Source of the DNA: Halarchaeum grantii
GTDB lineage: Archaea; Halobacteriota; Halobacteria; Halobacteriales; Halobacteriaceae
Direction: 5' to 3'
Length of the DNA: 64,000 bases
Assembly: GCF_014647455.2 (NCBI RefSeq)
Contig: NZ_BMPF01000002.1
Location: 620,001 to 684,000, forward strand
Part shown: positions 47,801 to 54,971 of the stretch, piece after piece
How positions within the stretch are numbered: the stretch's first letter is position 1
Layout of the letters: each line of letters opens with the position of its first letter
Notes under the pieces: generated by a model
Seen by the model: only the letters and a program-made list of their open reading frames with translations
Told to the model about the DNA's origin: nothing
Database searches by the model: none
Position numbers and translations under genes: made by a program

Positions 47801-48775
47801 ATGCTCGGCGTCCCCGTCGTCGACGTCCTCGAAGTCGTCCTCCCGCGGGTCGCCACGGTCGTCGCGTTCATCTCGGTCGGCGTCTTCGTCGCGAACCTCC
47901 TCGTGGACTTCGGCGCGGTGCGCTACGTCGCCGCGCTCGCGAAACCCCTCACCGGCCCCGCGAACCTCCCGAGCGAGGTCGGGAGCGCCATCCTCACCAC
48001 CGCCGCCTCGACGACCGCCGGCTACGGGATGCTCGCCGAGTTCCGCGAGTCCGGCGCGCTCGACGACCGCGCGACCCTCGTCGCCGTCACCATCAACACG
48101 TTCTTCGGCTTCGCCCAGCACGTCTTCACGTTCTACGCGCCCGTCCTCGTCCCCATCCTCGGCCTCCGAATGGGCCTCCTCTACGTCGGCTTCCGCGCGG
48201 GCATCGCGCTCGCCATCACGGTCCTCGGCGTGCTCGCCGGCGCGCTGTTGCTCTCGGAGGCGAACGTCGACCGCGCGAAACTCGGGACCATCGACGCCGA
48301 CGCCCCGGGCGAGGAGGCGAAATCGACGCGCGAGAAACTCCGCTCGGCCGCCGAAACGACCGCCTCGCGCCTCCGCTCGATTCTCCCGCGCTTGCTCGTC
48401 GTCTACCTCGTCCTCGAAGCCGTCCTGATGACGGTGGACGTGACGCGCCACACCGGGCCGCTGAACGAGGTAGCGGTGGCGGTCACCGGCCTCCCCGTCG
48501 AGAGCGTGCCCGTCGTCGTCGCCTTCACATTCAACACGACCGTCGGCGCGCTCACCGCCGCGAGCCTCGTCCCCGAGACGCTCACCGTCGAACAGGGCGT
48601 CGCGGCGATGCTGCTCGGCGGCGTCTTCTCCTTTGCCGTCTCGACGTTCAAGCGCTCGATCCCCTTCCAGTACGGTATCTGGGGGCCGACGTTCGGCTCG
48701 AAGGTCGTCGCCGTGAACGTTGCGACGAAAATCGTCTTCGTCGCGCTCGCGCTCGCCCTCCTCCTCGCCGTCTAG
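47801..48775 (+). CDS. Nucleoside recognition (Gate) domain membrane protein
   Basis: A 324-aa membrane protein with two Gate domains, resembling spore maturation/nucleoside-transport-related proteins. Seen: ILTTAASTTAGYGMLAEFRESGALDD, INTFFGFAQHVFTFYAPVLVPILG, a charged cytosolic loop (about residues 160-200), VVAFTFNTTVGALTAAS, and FKRSIPFQYGIWGPTFGSKVV. No transported compound can be named. Its end overlaps the end of the UPF0201 gene on the other strand by 4 nt. Confidence 0.82.
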   Translation: MLGVPVVDVLEVVLPRVATVVAFISVGVFVANLLVDFGAVRYVAALAKPLTGPANLPSEVGSAILTTAASTTAGYGMLAEFRESGALDDRATLVAVTINTFFGFAQHVFTFYAPVLVPILGLRMGLLYVGFRAGIALAITVLGVLAGALLLSEANVDRAKLGTIDADAPGEEAKSTREKLRSAAETTASRLRSILPRLLVVYLVLEAVLMTVDVTRHTGPLNEVAVAVTGLPVESVPVVVAFTFNTTVGALTAASLVPETLTVEQGVAAMLLGGVFSFAVSTFKRSIPFQYGIWGPTFGSKVVAVNVATKIVFVALALALLLAV

Positions 48776-49182
48776 AGTTCGACGGGGTCGCCGTCCTCCG
48801 TCTCCGGCGCGAGGTACGTGATGAACTCCTCGACGTCGGGTTCGCGCACCGTCACCGCGACGTGGATGTCGCCGAGTTCCGCTGGTTTACCCACCGAGAA
48901 GTTCACGACGCCGCGAAAGGCCGCCTGCTTCTTCAGGTCGAACGCGAAGCCGGAGTCGGTGCGGCCGTCGAAGAACGTCGAGCGCGCCGTGTCGAGGATG
49001 CGCTGCTCGAAGAGGCACTCGCGGAACGCCTCGAGGTCGTGCGTCGAGGCCACCACCTCCTCGGAGCCGACCTCGACGTCCGCGTTCGGGAAGAGCTCCT
49101 CGACGGCGCGCGCGACGCGGTCCGGCACCTCCGTCGCCTGCACGGGCGCGCGCACCTCGACGTCCACGCTGTAGACGGTCAC
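48772..49182 (-). CDS. UPF0201 family RNA-binding-domain protein
   Basis: A 136-aa archaeal protein of the UPF0201 family (RNA-binding fold similar to ribosomal L5). Seen: YSVDVEVRAPVQATEVPDRV, a central acidic patch, FRECLFEQRILDTARSTFF, FDLKKQAAFRGVVNFSVG and the YLAPETEDGDPVEL tail. The start is GTG at 49180-49182, overlapping the end of the upstream P-loop gene by 4 nt; the two commonly sit together in archaea, suggesting a shared role. Confidence 0.88.
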   Translation of the reverse strand: MTVYSVDVEVRAPVQATEVPDRVARAVEELFPNADVEVGSEEVVASTHDLEAFRECLFEQRILDTARSTFFDGRTDSGFAFDLKKQAAFRGVVNFSVGKPAELGDIHVAVTVREPDVEEFITYLAPETEDGDPVEL

Positions 49183-49730
49183 GCCGCCTCACCCCGCAGG
49201 AGGTCGCGGACCGACTCGTGGAACGACTCGAGGGTGTCCGTGTTCTCGATGGTGAGGTCGGCGGCCTCGATGGCCTCGCCCATCCCGAAGCCGAGCTCGC
49301 GCCGATCGCGCTCCTCGAGGCTCTCGCCGCCCTCGTCCGCCGTGGCGTCGCGGCCGCGCTGGCCGACGCGCTCGCGGCGCACCTCGAAGGGCGCGTGGAC
49401 GTTCACGAGCAGGAACGACTCGCCGAACGCCTCCTCGAAGCGCTCGACCTCCGCGTCCGAGCGGATGCCGTCCACGAGCACGACCTCGCTCCCGTCGAGG
49501 GCGTCCTCGATGACGGGGAGGGAGGCGTCCGCGACGGCGGCCGGCCCGCCCTCCTCGCGCAGCGCCTGTGCCACGTCACCGTGGTGCGTCGTCGGGTCGA
49601 GGCCGCGCGCCTCGCACTCCCGACGGATGACGTCGCCCATCGTCACGACGGGCACGTCGAGTTCCTCCGCGACCGCCGCCGCCTCGCTCTTCCCGCTCCC
49701 CGGGAGACCGACGATACCGATGACCTTCAT
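49179..49730 (-). CDS. UPF0200 P-loop nucleotide kinase-like protein
   Basis: A 183-aa protein related to dephospho-CoA kinases. Seen: Walker A GIVGLPGSGKSEAAAVAEEL, TMGDVIRRECEARGL, EVVLVDGIRSDAEVERFEE, VRRERVGQRGRDA (lid Arg residues) and TIENTDTLESF. True substrate is unknown; archaea use a different enzyme for the CoA step, so the kinase name should not be assumed. Co-oriented and overlapping with the UPF0201 gene. Confidence 0.88.
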   Translation of the reverse strand: MKVIGIVGLPGSGKSEAAAVAEELDVPVVTMGDVIRRECEARGLDPTTHHGDVAQALREEGGPAAVADASLPVIEDALDGSEVVLVDGIRSDAEVERFEEAFGESFLLVNVHAPFEVRRERVGQRGRDATADEGGESLEERDRRELGFGMGEAIEAADLTIENTDTLESFHESVRDLLRGEAA

Positions 49731-49772
49731 ACGGGAGAGATAGCCGCGTCGGCGGTTTAAACACCAGCATCC

Positions 49773-49883
49773 CTACGTGACGTGCTCGCCGCAGCCGAGG
49801 CAGAGCGGCGGGTGACAGGGCTTCGTCGTCGTCGTCCGCTGCGTCTCCTCGCACGTCGGACAGTACGCGGTGTCGTCGCTCAT
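49773..49883 (-). CDS. 36-aa zinc-finger microprotein
   Basis: A very short frame, MSDDTAYCPTCEETQ..., ending KPCHPPLCLGCGEHVT. CPTC and CLGC pairs separated by 18 residues make a plausible single zinc site; an extra Cys-His pair lies between. Haloarchaea carry many such proteins, several implicated in stress or biofilm phenotypes in other species. It lies between the UPF0200 and YccF genes, all on the minus strand. Coding is inferred from the Cys spacing and codon use. Confidence 0.65.
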   Translation of the reverse strand: MSDDTAYCPTCEETQRTTTTKPCHPPLCLGCGEHVT

Positions 49884-49967
49884 ACCGGGTGTGCGCGGGA
49901 GAGCCACATATGCGTACGCCCTCCGGCAGGCGGACGGGACGCCGGCGCGGCCGGCGAGCGGGAGCGT

Positions 49968-50339
49968 TCAGAAGCGATAGAGCGACGTGACGTAGGGGAG
50001 TCTCCCGAACATCCAGATGGCGATCGGGAGGCCGACGACGGTGACGGCGAGGAACGCCGCGAGGTTCGCCCAGAGGAGGCTGGCCCACCAGCCGACGAGG
50101 ACGAAGTAGACGGCGCGCAGGAGGAGGCCGTGCTGGCTTCCGCCGTCCTCGGCGTCGAGGTCCCGGGGCTCCTTGAGCGTGAGCGCGGTCGGAACGAGGT
50201 TGATGAGTTTGATGCCGATGGGGATGCCGACGACGGTGACGTTCAGGAACCACGCGACGTTGACGAGCACGGGCGTCGCCCACCAGCCGACGACAACGAA
50301 CCAGAGCGCGCGAGCGAGGAACGAGCGTTGTTCGGCCAT
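49968..50339 (-). CDS. YccF-domain membrane protein
   Basis: A 123-aa protein with two internally repeated YccF units. Seen: FVVVGWWATPVLVNVAWFLNVTVVGIPIGIKLINLVP (read in parts) and the matching YFVLVGWWASLLWANLAAFL then VTVVGLPIAIWMFGRLPYVTSLYRF. Each unit has two hydrophobic segments with the VGIPIG/VGLPIA turn, so about four membrane spans. Function unknown. Read toward the zinc-finger gene. Confidence 0.88.
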   Translation of the reverse strand: MAEQRSFLARALWFVVVGWWATPVLVNVAWFLNVTVVGIPIGIKLINLVPTALTLKEPRDLDAEDGGSQHGLLLRAVYFVLVGWWASLLWANLAAFLAVTVVGLPIAIWMFGRLPYVTSLYRF

Positions 50340-50379
50340 ACCCAGTGGGAGGCGCCGCGAGGGGAAAACGTCGGGGGCG

Positions 50380-50577
50380 CTACGAGAGGCCGAGCCACCG
50401 CAGGAGGTCGAAGCCGACGCCGGTGACCCCGACGAGGCGATAGCCGAGGTAGATGCCGACGATGCCGACGATACCGGGGAGCGACGGCGGCGCGGGAATC
50501 GGCACGCGGAGGCCGGCGAAGAGCGCGCCGGTGCAGACGCCGACGACGAGCGCGGCGGCGACGAGTGTGGTGTTCAT
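50380..50577 (-). CDS. XapX-domain small membrane protein
   Basis: A 65-aa protein, MNTTLVAAALVVGVCTGALFAGLRVPIPAPPSLPG (in parts), then IVGIYLGYRLV. Two membrane segments with the RVPIPAPPSLPGIVGI signature identify the XapX family, of unknown role. The start is ATG at 50575-50577; longer in-frame reading upstream runs into the palindrome-rich DNA beside the tRNA and is not credible. Confidence 0.85.
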   Translation of the reverse strand: MNTTLVAAALVVGVCTGALFAGLRVPIPAPPSLPGIVGIVGIYLGYRLVGVTGVGFDLLRWLGLS

Positions 50578-50636
50578 ACGCGTCGCGACGGCGGGCGCGA
50601 GGAAAAGGACGCCGAAGCGCGGCGCGGTGCGGTCGC

Positions 50637-50679
50637 GGTTCGGAGCGGTCCGGAGCGGTCGGGGTTCGGAGCGGTCCGG
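50637..50679. repeat. Direct repeat of 17 nt upstream of xapX
   Basis: GGTTCGGAGCGGTCCGG occurs at 50637-50653 and again at 50663-50679, with a partial CGGAGCGGTC between. Part of a 230-nt stretch (50578-50808) that has no gene and is built of repeats and hairpins. Confidence 0.6.
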
Positions 50680-50698
50680 GAGTGGTGCGGAACCAGCG

Positions 50699-50750
50699 TA
50701 CTCGCGCGACGCGCGAGTTTCACCGGTCGCCGAAGGCGACCGGCCTTTTT
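50699..50750. terminator. Two hairpins followed by a T tract (plus orientation)
   Basis: ACTCGCGCG-a-CGCGCGAGT (50699-50717) is followed by CCGGTCGCC-gaa-GGCGACCGG (50723-50743) and then CCTTTTTC. In plus orientation the second hairpin plus T5 looks like an intrinsic terminator, although no plus-strand gene lies just upstream. Confidence 0.4.
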
Positions 50751-50753
50751 CTC

Positions 50754-50807
50754 CCGTGTTTTTGCGACGAGCGGTGCGCTCCGCGCACCCGAGTCGGAAA
50801 AACACGG
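50754..50807 (-). terminator. Nested inverted repeat just past the tRNA-Arg 3' end
   Basis: CCGTGTTTTT (50754-50763) and AAAAACACGG (50798-50807) form perfect 10-nt arms around an inner hairpin GGTGCGC-tcc-GCGCACC (50773-50789). On the minus strand the tRNA 3' end (50809) is followed at once by CCGTGTTTTTCC, a T tract suited to ending the tRNA transcript. The symmetry puts T tracts on both strands, so it may stop transcription from both sides. Confidence 0.5.
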
Positions 50808-50808
50808 A

Positions 50809-50883
50809 CGGGCACGAAGGGATTTGAACCCTCGCGCTTCTGGTTAGAAGCCAGACGCTCTGTCCGAACTGAGCTACGTGCCC
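50809..50883 (-). tRNA. tRNA-Arg (anticodon UCU)
   Basis: 75 nt on the minus strand. Acceptor GGGCACG pairs with CGTGCCC, discriminator G. D-stem GCTC/GAGC. Anticodon stem TCTGG/CCAGA around loop CTTCTAA, anticodon TCT reading AGA codons. T-arm GAGGG-TTCAAAT-CCCTT. No encoded CCA and no intron. AGA is a rare codon in this GC-rich genome. Confidence 0.95.
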
Positions 50884-50934
50884 CACCGGGAGAGTACGCC
50901 GGAGGGGGCAAAAGACGTTCGGGACGGGGTGGAC

Positions 50935-51084
50935 TCAGAGGAGACCGTCGACGTCGTCGAAGTCGCTGCGGCAGTAGGGGCACCGGTAGTTCGTCTCGAA
51001 GCCCGTCCGCTGGGCGACGGTCCGGGTTTGGAGTTCGTGCATCGCGATGCCGCGTTCGCACTCCGGACAGTCGAGCTTGGGCAC
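50935..51084 (-). CDS. 49-aa zinc-finger protein
   Basis: A short protein from GTG at 51082-51084: PKLDCPECERGIAMHEL ... NYRCPYCRSDFDDVDGLL. CPEC and CPYC knuckles 26 residues apart suggest one zinc site. A TATA-like GTTTAAGT on the minus strand (51107-51114) lies about 24-30 nt upstream of the GTG and supports this start. Family name not recognised with certainty; common type in haloarchaea. Confidence 0.7.
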   Translation of the reverse strand: MPKLDCPECERGIAMHELQTRTVAQRTGFETNYRCPYCRSDFDDVDGLL

Positions 51085-51233
51085 GCGTGAGAGTCACACG
51101 CGCTACGCACTTAAACGGTTGGCATTCGGATAGGTCGACGCGGCGCCGGCGGGCAGTCGGGCGGTTCGCGGCCGGCAGGGCTACCGGGCGAGGGGTGGCG
51201 AACAGTCTTAATGCATGGCACTAGAGGAAGCGT

Positions 51234-52148
51234 ATGGAGCTAGATAGCAGGAGTCGGGTGGCGAACACGCTGGTCGAGACGTACAGGCGCTACGTCGGCG
51301 AACCGGACCGCCTCGCGGACGTCTACGTCGGGTTCGGGCTGTTCTTCGGCGGGGTGACGCTCGGCGTCGTCGGCGTGCTGATGTTCCTCTGGGCGACGAC
51401 GATTCCCGCCGCGTCGCCGTTCCACTGGCAGTTGCGCGAGATCGCGGGCGCGCTCGCGCTCACGGGACTGCCGGCGTTCCTCCTGAGCATCCCGGTGCTC
51501 CTACCGGTGGACCGTCGCGCGACGTACGTCGCTGCCGTGGGGGGCGTCGTCTGCCTCGTCGGCGTCGGCGTCTTCGTCGCGAGCTACCCCCAGCACTGGA
51601 ACGTACAGGGGACAACCGACCACAGCACGCTCGGCGTCGTCGTCTACACGGCCGGCCTCGTCGGCCTCGTCGGCGCGGGCGGTGCGGGCCTCGTCTCCGA
51701 CCGCGTGGAGCGCGCGCGCCTCGCCGGCGGCGGCAGTGGGACGGCGACGGACGCCGCGAGCGCGGACGACGGGGCGGGCGACGACCCGGCGGTGTCGGAG
51801 GCGGAGGTCGAACGCGACATCGAGGAGGCGATGTCGGACTCCGAGCTCTCGTGGGGCGGCGTCGAGAAGACGAACACGACGCGGCTCAACATCGACACCG
51901 GCGACGAGGACGTGGAGCGCTCGAACCTGACGACCGAGAACGCGAACGTCTCGCGGAGCGAGGGCGTCGATTCGGCCGTGAGCGGGCTCCAGAAGCTTCG
52001 CGGCGGCGAGTCGACGGAGGAGACGGGCGAGGGCGCGGACGACCAGGTCGCGGCCTTACAGGAGCTCCGCCACCAGCAGGAGATGGAGGAGCTCGCGACC
52101 GAGGACGACGACGGCGTCATCGACCGCGTGAAGTCGCTCTTTCGCTAG
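51234..52148 (+). CDS. Haloarchaeal membrane protein (DUF7139-like) with acidic cytosolic tail
   Basis: A 304-aa protein with four hydrophobic segments (about 30-55, 66-86, 92-112, 126-148), including YVGFGLFFGGVTLGVVGVLMF, LTGLPAFLLSIPVLLPVDRRATYVAA and TDHSTLGVVVYTAGLVGLVG, a pattern I recall as DUF7139 (older label: permease). Residues 155-304 are acidic, Ser/Thr-rich and probably disordered or helical, ending [17 protein letters not shown]-like TCTTAATG (51206-51213) is 21-28 nt before the ATG. Function unknown. Its 3' end overlaps the PRTase gene's 3' end by 4 nt. Confidence 0.75.
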   Translation: MELDSRSRVANTLVETYRRYVGEPDRLADVYVGFGLFFGGVTLGVVGVLMFLWATTIPAASPFHWQLREIAGALALTGLPAFLLSIPVLLPVDRRATYVAAVGGVVCLVGVGVFVASYPQHWNVQGTTDHSTLGVVVYTAGLVGLVGAGGAGLVSDRVERARLAGGGSGTATDAASADDGAGDDPAVSEAEVERDIEEAMSDSELSWGGVEKTNTTRLNIDTGDEDVERSNLTTENANVSRSEGVDSAVSGLQKLRGGESTEETGEGADDQVAALQELRHQQEMEELATEDDDGVIDRVKSLFR

Positions 52149-52729
52149 GTCTCCGCGACGAAGAGGGGGAGCGTCGCGAGCGTCTCGACGGCCGGGTGTT
52201 CGCGGCCCTCGGCGAAGACGGCGGCGCGCGCCGCGACGGTGGCGTCGACGGTCTCGATGAGCGAGTCGAGCGACGCCATCGTCCCGCCGGTGGAGACGGC
52301 GTCGTCGACGAGCGCGACGCGCGCGCCGTCGAGTCGCTCCGCGTCCGCCCCGTCGAGAACGAGGCGCTGTTCGCCGGCGGTCGTGATGGAGTCGGCTGCG
52401 ACGGAGACGGGGTCGCGCATGTACGATTTGACGCTCTTGCGAACGACGACGTACTCGACGCCGAGCTCGGCCGCGAGCGCCTGCGTGAGCGGGAGGGACT
52501 TCGCCTCCGGCGTGACGAGGTAGTCGATGGCGGGGTCGCGGTCGGCGAGGCGGTCCGCGAGCGCCACGGCGGCCGACTCGACGAAGCGCGTCGTCCCGAG
52601 GACGAGGCGGGCGTCCGAGGCGACGTACGTGTCGTCGTCGACCGCGACGACGGGCAGGGTCCACTCCTCCCCGAACAGTTCGAGCGTGTAGGCGTCCCGG
52701 TCGCGATACGGGCGTTCGTAGCGAGTCAT
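52145..52729 (-). CDS. Phosphoribosyltransferase family protein
   Basis: A 194-aa PRTase, probably of the adenine/hypoxanthine type used in purine salvage in haloarchaea. Seen: [33 protein letters not shown], the PRPP-binding loop [18 protein letters not shown], and a C-terminal [10 protein letters not shown]. Which base it uses is not decided by sequence alone; some haloarchaeal members may be regulators. Divergent from the actin-like gene. Confidence 0.85.
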   Translation of the reverse strand: MTRYERPYRDRDAYTLELFGEEWTLPVVAVDDDTYVASDARLVLGTTRFVESAAVALADRLADRDPAIDYLVTPEAKSLPLTQALAAELGVEYVVVRKSVKSYMRDPVSVAADSITTAGEQRLVLDGADAERLDGARVALVDDAVSTGGTMASLDSLIETVDATVAARAAVFAEGREHPAVETLATLPLFVAET

Positions 52730-52905
52730 CGCGGGCGGCCCCCGAGCGGGCGGTCGATGGGGTCGGCGTCGTGCATACCGAACGAACGGGCGCGACGCAG
52801 TTAGACGTTCACCCGGTCGCGGCCGCCGAACGGCGCGGCCGGGACTCGGGAGGCCTCCGGAGACCTCCCGAGGCGGACGGTCGAACAGTCATCGTTCGCT
52901 GCCAT

Positions 52906-52914
52906 ACTTTTAAG
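52906..52914 (+). promoter_or_regulatory. TATA-like element for the actin-like gene
   Basis: ACTTTTAAG lies 25-33 nt before ATG 52939 but only 1 nt before the in-frame ATG 52915, so 52939 is taken as the start. Confidence 0.6.
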
Positions 52915-52938
52915 ATGAGCGGTTTCGAGCATTCGCGT

Positions 52939-53970
52939 ATGGCCAAAGGACTCGACGTCGGGACGATGAACCTCATTTCGGCGCGCCAGGAGGACGCCGA
53001 CACGGTCTTCGTCCAGCAGCGCAACTCGTTCGTCGAACTCGACTACAGCGACATGGCGGACCAGATGCTCTCGCGAAGCGACGTCCTCCACATCAAGAAG
53101 GGCGATCAGGTCTACGTCGTCGGCGACGACGCCCTGAACTTCGCGAACATCTTCAACCGCGAGACGCGGCGCCCGATGAAGGCGGGCATCCTCTCCTCCG
53201 ACGAGAAGTCCGCCATCCCGATGATCAAGCTCATCCTCCAGCAGGTCGTCGACGACCCCCAGCGCCCGAACGAGCGGCTGTTCTTCTCGACGCCCGCCGA
53301 CCCCATCGACTCCGAGCTCTCCACGCTCTACCACCAGAAGACCCTCGAATCCATCCTCGGCGACATGGGCTACGACCCCGAGCCCATCAACGAGGGGATG
53401 GCGGTCATCTACAGCGAGCTCGCGGAGAACGACTTCACGGGCCTCGGCATCAGCTTCGGCGCGGGCATGACGAACGTCTGTCTCTCCTACTACGCCGTGC
53501 CCGTCATGCGCTTCTCCATCGCGCGCGGCGGCGACTGGATCGACGAGCAGGCGGCGCGCGCCACCGGGACGCCCGTCGACAAGGTCACCTCCACGAAGGA
53601 GGAGGACTTCCGCCTCGACTTCACGAGCGACGTCGGCGGCGTCGAGGGCGCGCTCGGCATCTACTACGAGAACCTCCTCGACTACGTCGTCGAGAACGTC
53701 GTGCAGGAGGTGGACGAGGAGGACGTCGAGGAGGGCCTCGACGTGCCCGTCGTCGTCACCGGCGGCACCGCGAGCCCGGAGGGCTTCGAGGGCCTCTTCC
53801 GCGAGCGCCTCGCCGAAGCCGACCTCCCCTTCTCGGTGAGCGGCGTCCAGCGCGCGCGCCAGCCCCTCTACAGCGTCGCGCGCGGCGCGCTCGTCGCCGC
53901 CCGCTCCGAGGAGGGCGCGGCCGGCGGCGAAGGCGAGAGCGCCGACTCCGAGGCCGAAGCCGAGCAGTAA
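52939..53970 (+). CDS. Actin-like filament protein (salactin/volactin-type)
   Basis: A 343-aa actin/Hsp70-fold protein. Seen: phosphate-1-like [17 protein letters not shown]-type region [38 protein letters not shown], phosphate-2 region [23 protein letters not shown], and adenosine-site [18 protein letters not shown]. The tail is acidic (about 25 residues). It matches, from memory, the haloarchaeal actin homologues salactin (Halobacterium) and volactin (Haloferax), which form dynamic filaments affecting cell shape or inheritance. It stands alone between the PRTase gene and a zinc-ribbon gene. Confidence 0.82.
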   Translation: MAKGLDVGTMNLISARQEDADTVFVQQRNSFVELDYSDMADQMLSRSDVLHIKKGDQVYVVGDDALNFANIFNRETRRPMKAGILSSDEKSAIPMIKLILQQVVDDPQRPNERLFFSTPADPIDSELSTLYHQKTLESILGDMGYDPEPINEGMAVIYSELAENDFTGLGISFGAGMTNVCLSYYAVPVMRFSIARGGDWIDEQAARATGTPVDKVTSTKEEDFRLDFTSDVGGVEGALGIYYENLLDYVVENVVQEVDEEDVEEGLDVPVVVTGGTASPEGFEGLFRERLAEADLPFSVSGVQRARQPLYSVARGALVAARSEEGAAGGEGESADSEAEAEQ

Positions 53971-54165
53971 CTACCCCTCGAGGAAGCGCCTGAGCGCCGC
54001 GTCCCACGACTCGTCCTCGCGTTCCGCCGGCGAGTGGTCGGCGGGGACGTCAGCGAACCCGCAGTCCTCGCAGACGACCGCGCGGTGCTCCTCGAAGACG
54101 AGCGCCTCCAGCGTCCCGCCACAGCGCGGACAGTCCACGGCCGGTTCGTCGGATTCGGAGCTCAT
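53971..54165 (-). CDS. 64-aa zinc-ribbon protein
   Basis: A small acidic protein with CPRCGG and CEDCGF knuckles 18 residues apart, then DVPADHSPAEREDESWDAALRRFLEG. Typical haloarchaeal single zinc-ribbon; function unknown. Its stop codon begins at the base after the actin-like gene's stop, so the two converge without gap. Confidence 0.75.
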   Translation of the reverse strand: MSSESDEPAVDCPRCGGTLEALVFEEHRAVVCEDCGFADVPADHSPAEREDESWDAALRRFLEG

Positions 54166-54172
54166 GACGTCG

Positions 54173-54712
54173 TTAGCGGTAGTGCTTGAAGAGGAGCGCG
54201 CGCACGTCGTCCTTCGTCCGCGCGTGCTTCGTCGAGCCGTCCGGGAGCGTCACCGCGTACTTCCCGTCGCTCGACTCCACCTCCTCCCAGACGTCGTCGT
54301 TGTCCTCGAGGAGCTGCATCGTCTGCGCGAGCGGGCTCGGGCCGCCGCCGGCGTCCGCGTCCGCATCGCCGCCGTCACCGTCGTCCGCATCGCCGTCGAT
54401 ATCGGCCGCCTCCACGTCCTCGCCAGCGCCCTCGCCCGTCGCATCTGGTGTCTCAGCCTCGACGGCCGGCGTCTCGTCCGGCAGGTCGTCGACGGAGAGG
54501 TCGGAGGCGTCACCGTCGTCGCTCGCGGCCGCCGCGTCCGTGTCGGTGCCGAGCGCGCTGCCGTCGTCGCTCGCCTCGTGCTGGTCGATGAGGTACTGGA
54601 GGGCGTCGCGCGTCCGCATCGTCCCGTACTCGCCCAGATGCTCCTCGGCGAGCGCCGCGCGGAGCTCCTCCAAGTACTCCGCCTGCTCGGCGGCGATGTC
54701 GATCTCGGGCAT
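54173..54712 (-). CDS. Acidic haloarchaeal protein of unknown function
   Basis: A 179-aa protein with a helical N-terminus (MPEIDIAAEQAEYLEELRAALAEEHLGEYGTMRTRDALQYLIDQHE, read in parts), a long Asp/Ala-rich disordered middle (about residues 48-125), and a folded C-terminus SPLAQTMQLLEDNDDVWEEVESSDGKYAVTLPDG ending RTKDDVRALLFKHYR. No family recognised. ATG 54710-54712 is chosen; the open frame upstream is not conserved in character. Confidence 0.7.
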   Translation of the reverse strand: MPEIDIAAEQAEYLEELRAALAEEHLGEYGTMRTRDALQYLIDQHEASDDGSALGTDTDAAAASDDGDASDLSVDDLPDETPAVEAETPDATGEGAGEDVEAADIDGDADDGDGGDADADAGGGPSPLAQTMQLLEDNDDVWEEVESSDGKYAVTLPDGSTKHARTKDDVRALLFKHYR

Positions 54713-54787
54713 ACTCGAACACGGGCGGCCGGGCACCAAATAGGTGGGCGTCGAGACGCGCGGGCGTCGCCGGTCGGCGCTCGATTT

Positions 54788-54971
54788 CGCGATTCCTCTG
54801 GAATCGCGTTATTCCTCGAACCCGTCCTCGCGGGTCGTCCCTCCCCGCTCGGTAGTCGGCGATTCCTCGCTGACGCTCAGGCTCGCCTTATTCCTCACGG
54901 GTCGCTTTGCTCCCCGTTCGGTGTTCCGCGACGCCCTCGCTTCGCTCGGTTGTCGCGTTATTCCTCGAACC
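54788..54971. repeat. Repeated 3'-tail sequence downstream of the aminopeptidase gene
   Basis: TCGCGTTATTCCTCGAACC occurs at 54804-54822 and 54953-54971; a third, degenerate copy TCGCCTTATTCCTCACGG is at 54883-54900. On the minus strand each copy reads as the end of a coding region (…GAGGAATAA), and the rightmost copy contains the real stop codon of the aminopeptidase gene. A hairpin CGCGATTCC-tct-GGAATCGCG (54788-54808) closes the array. Otherwise the stretch 54713-54957 contains no gene. Confidence 0.6.

Noticed and set aside
50637-50679. Possible CRISPR or integron-like repeat array
   Set aside because: Only two copies, irregular spacing, no cas genes in the window.
50578-50886. Extended xapX reading frame running back through the tRNA
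   Set aside because: The extra sequence is made from hairpins, direct repeats and the tRNA gene itself; the family begins at the ATG 50575-50577.
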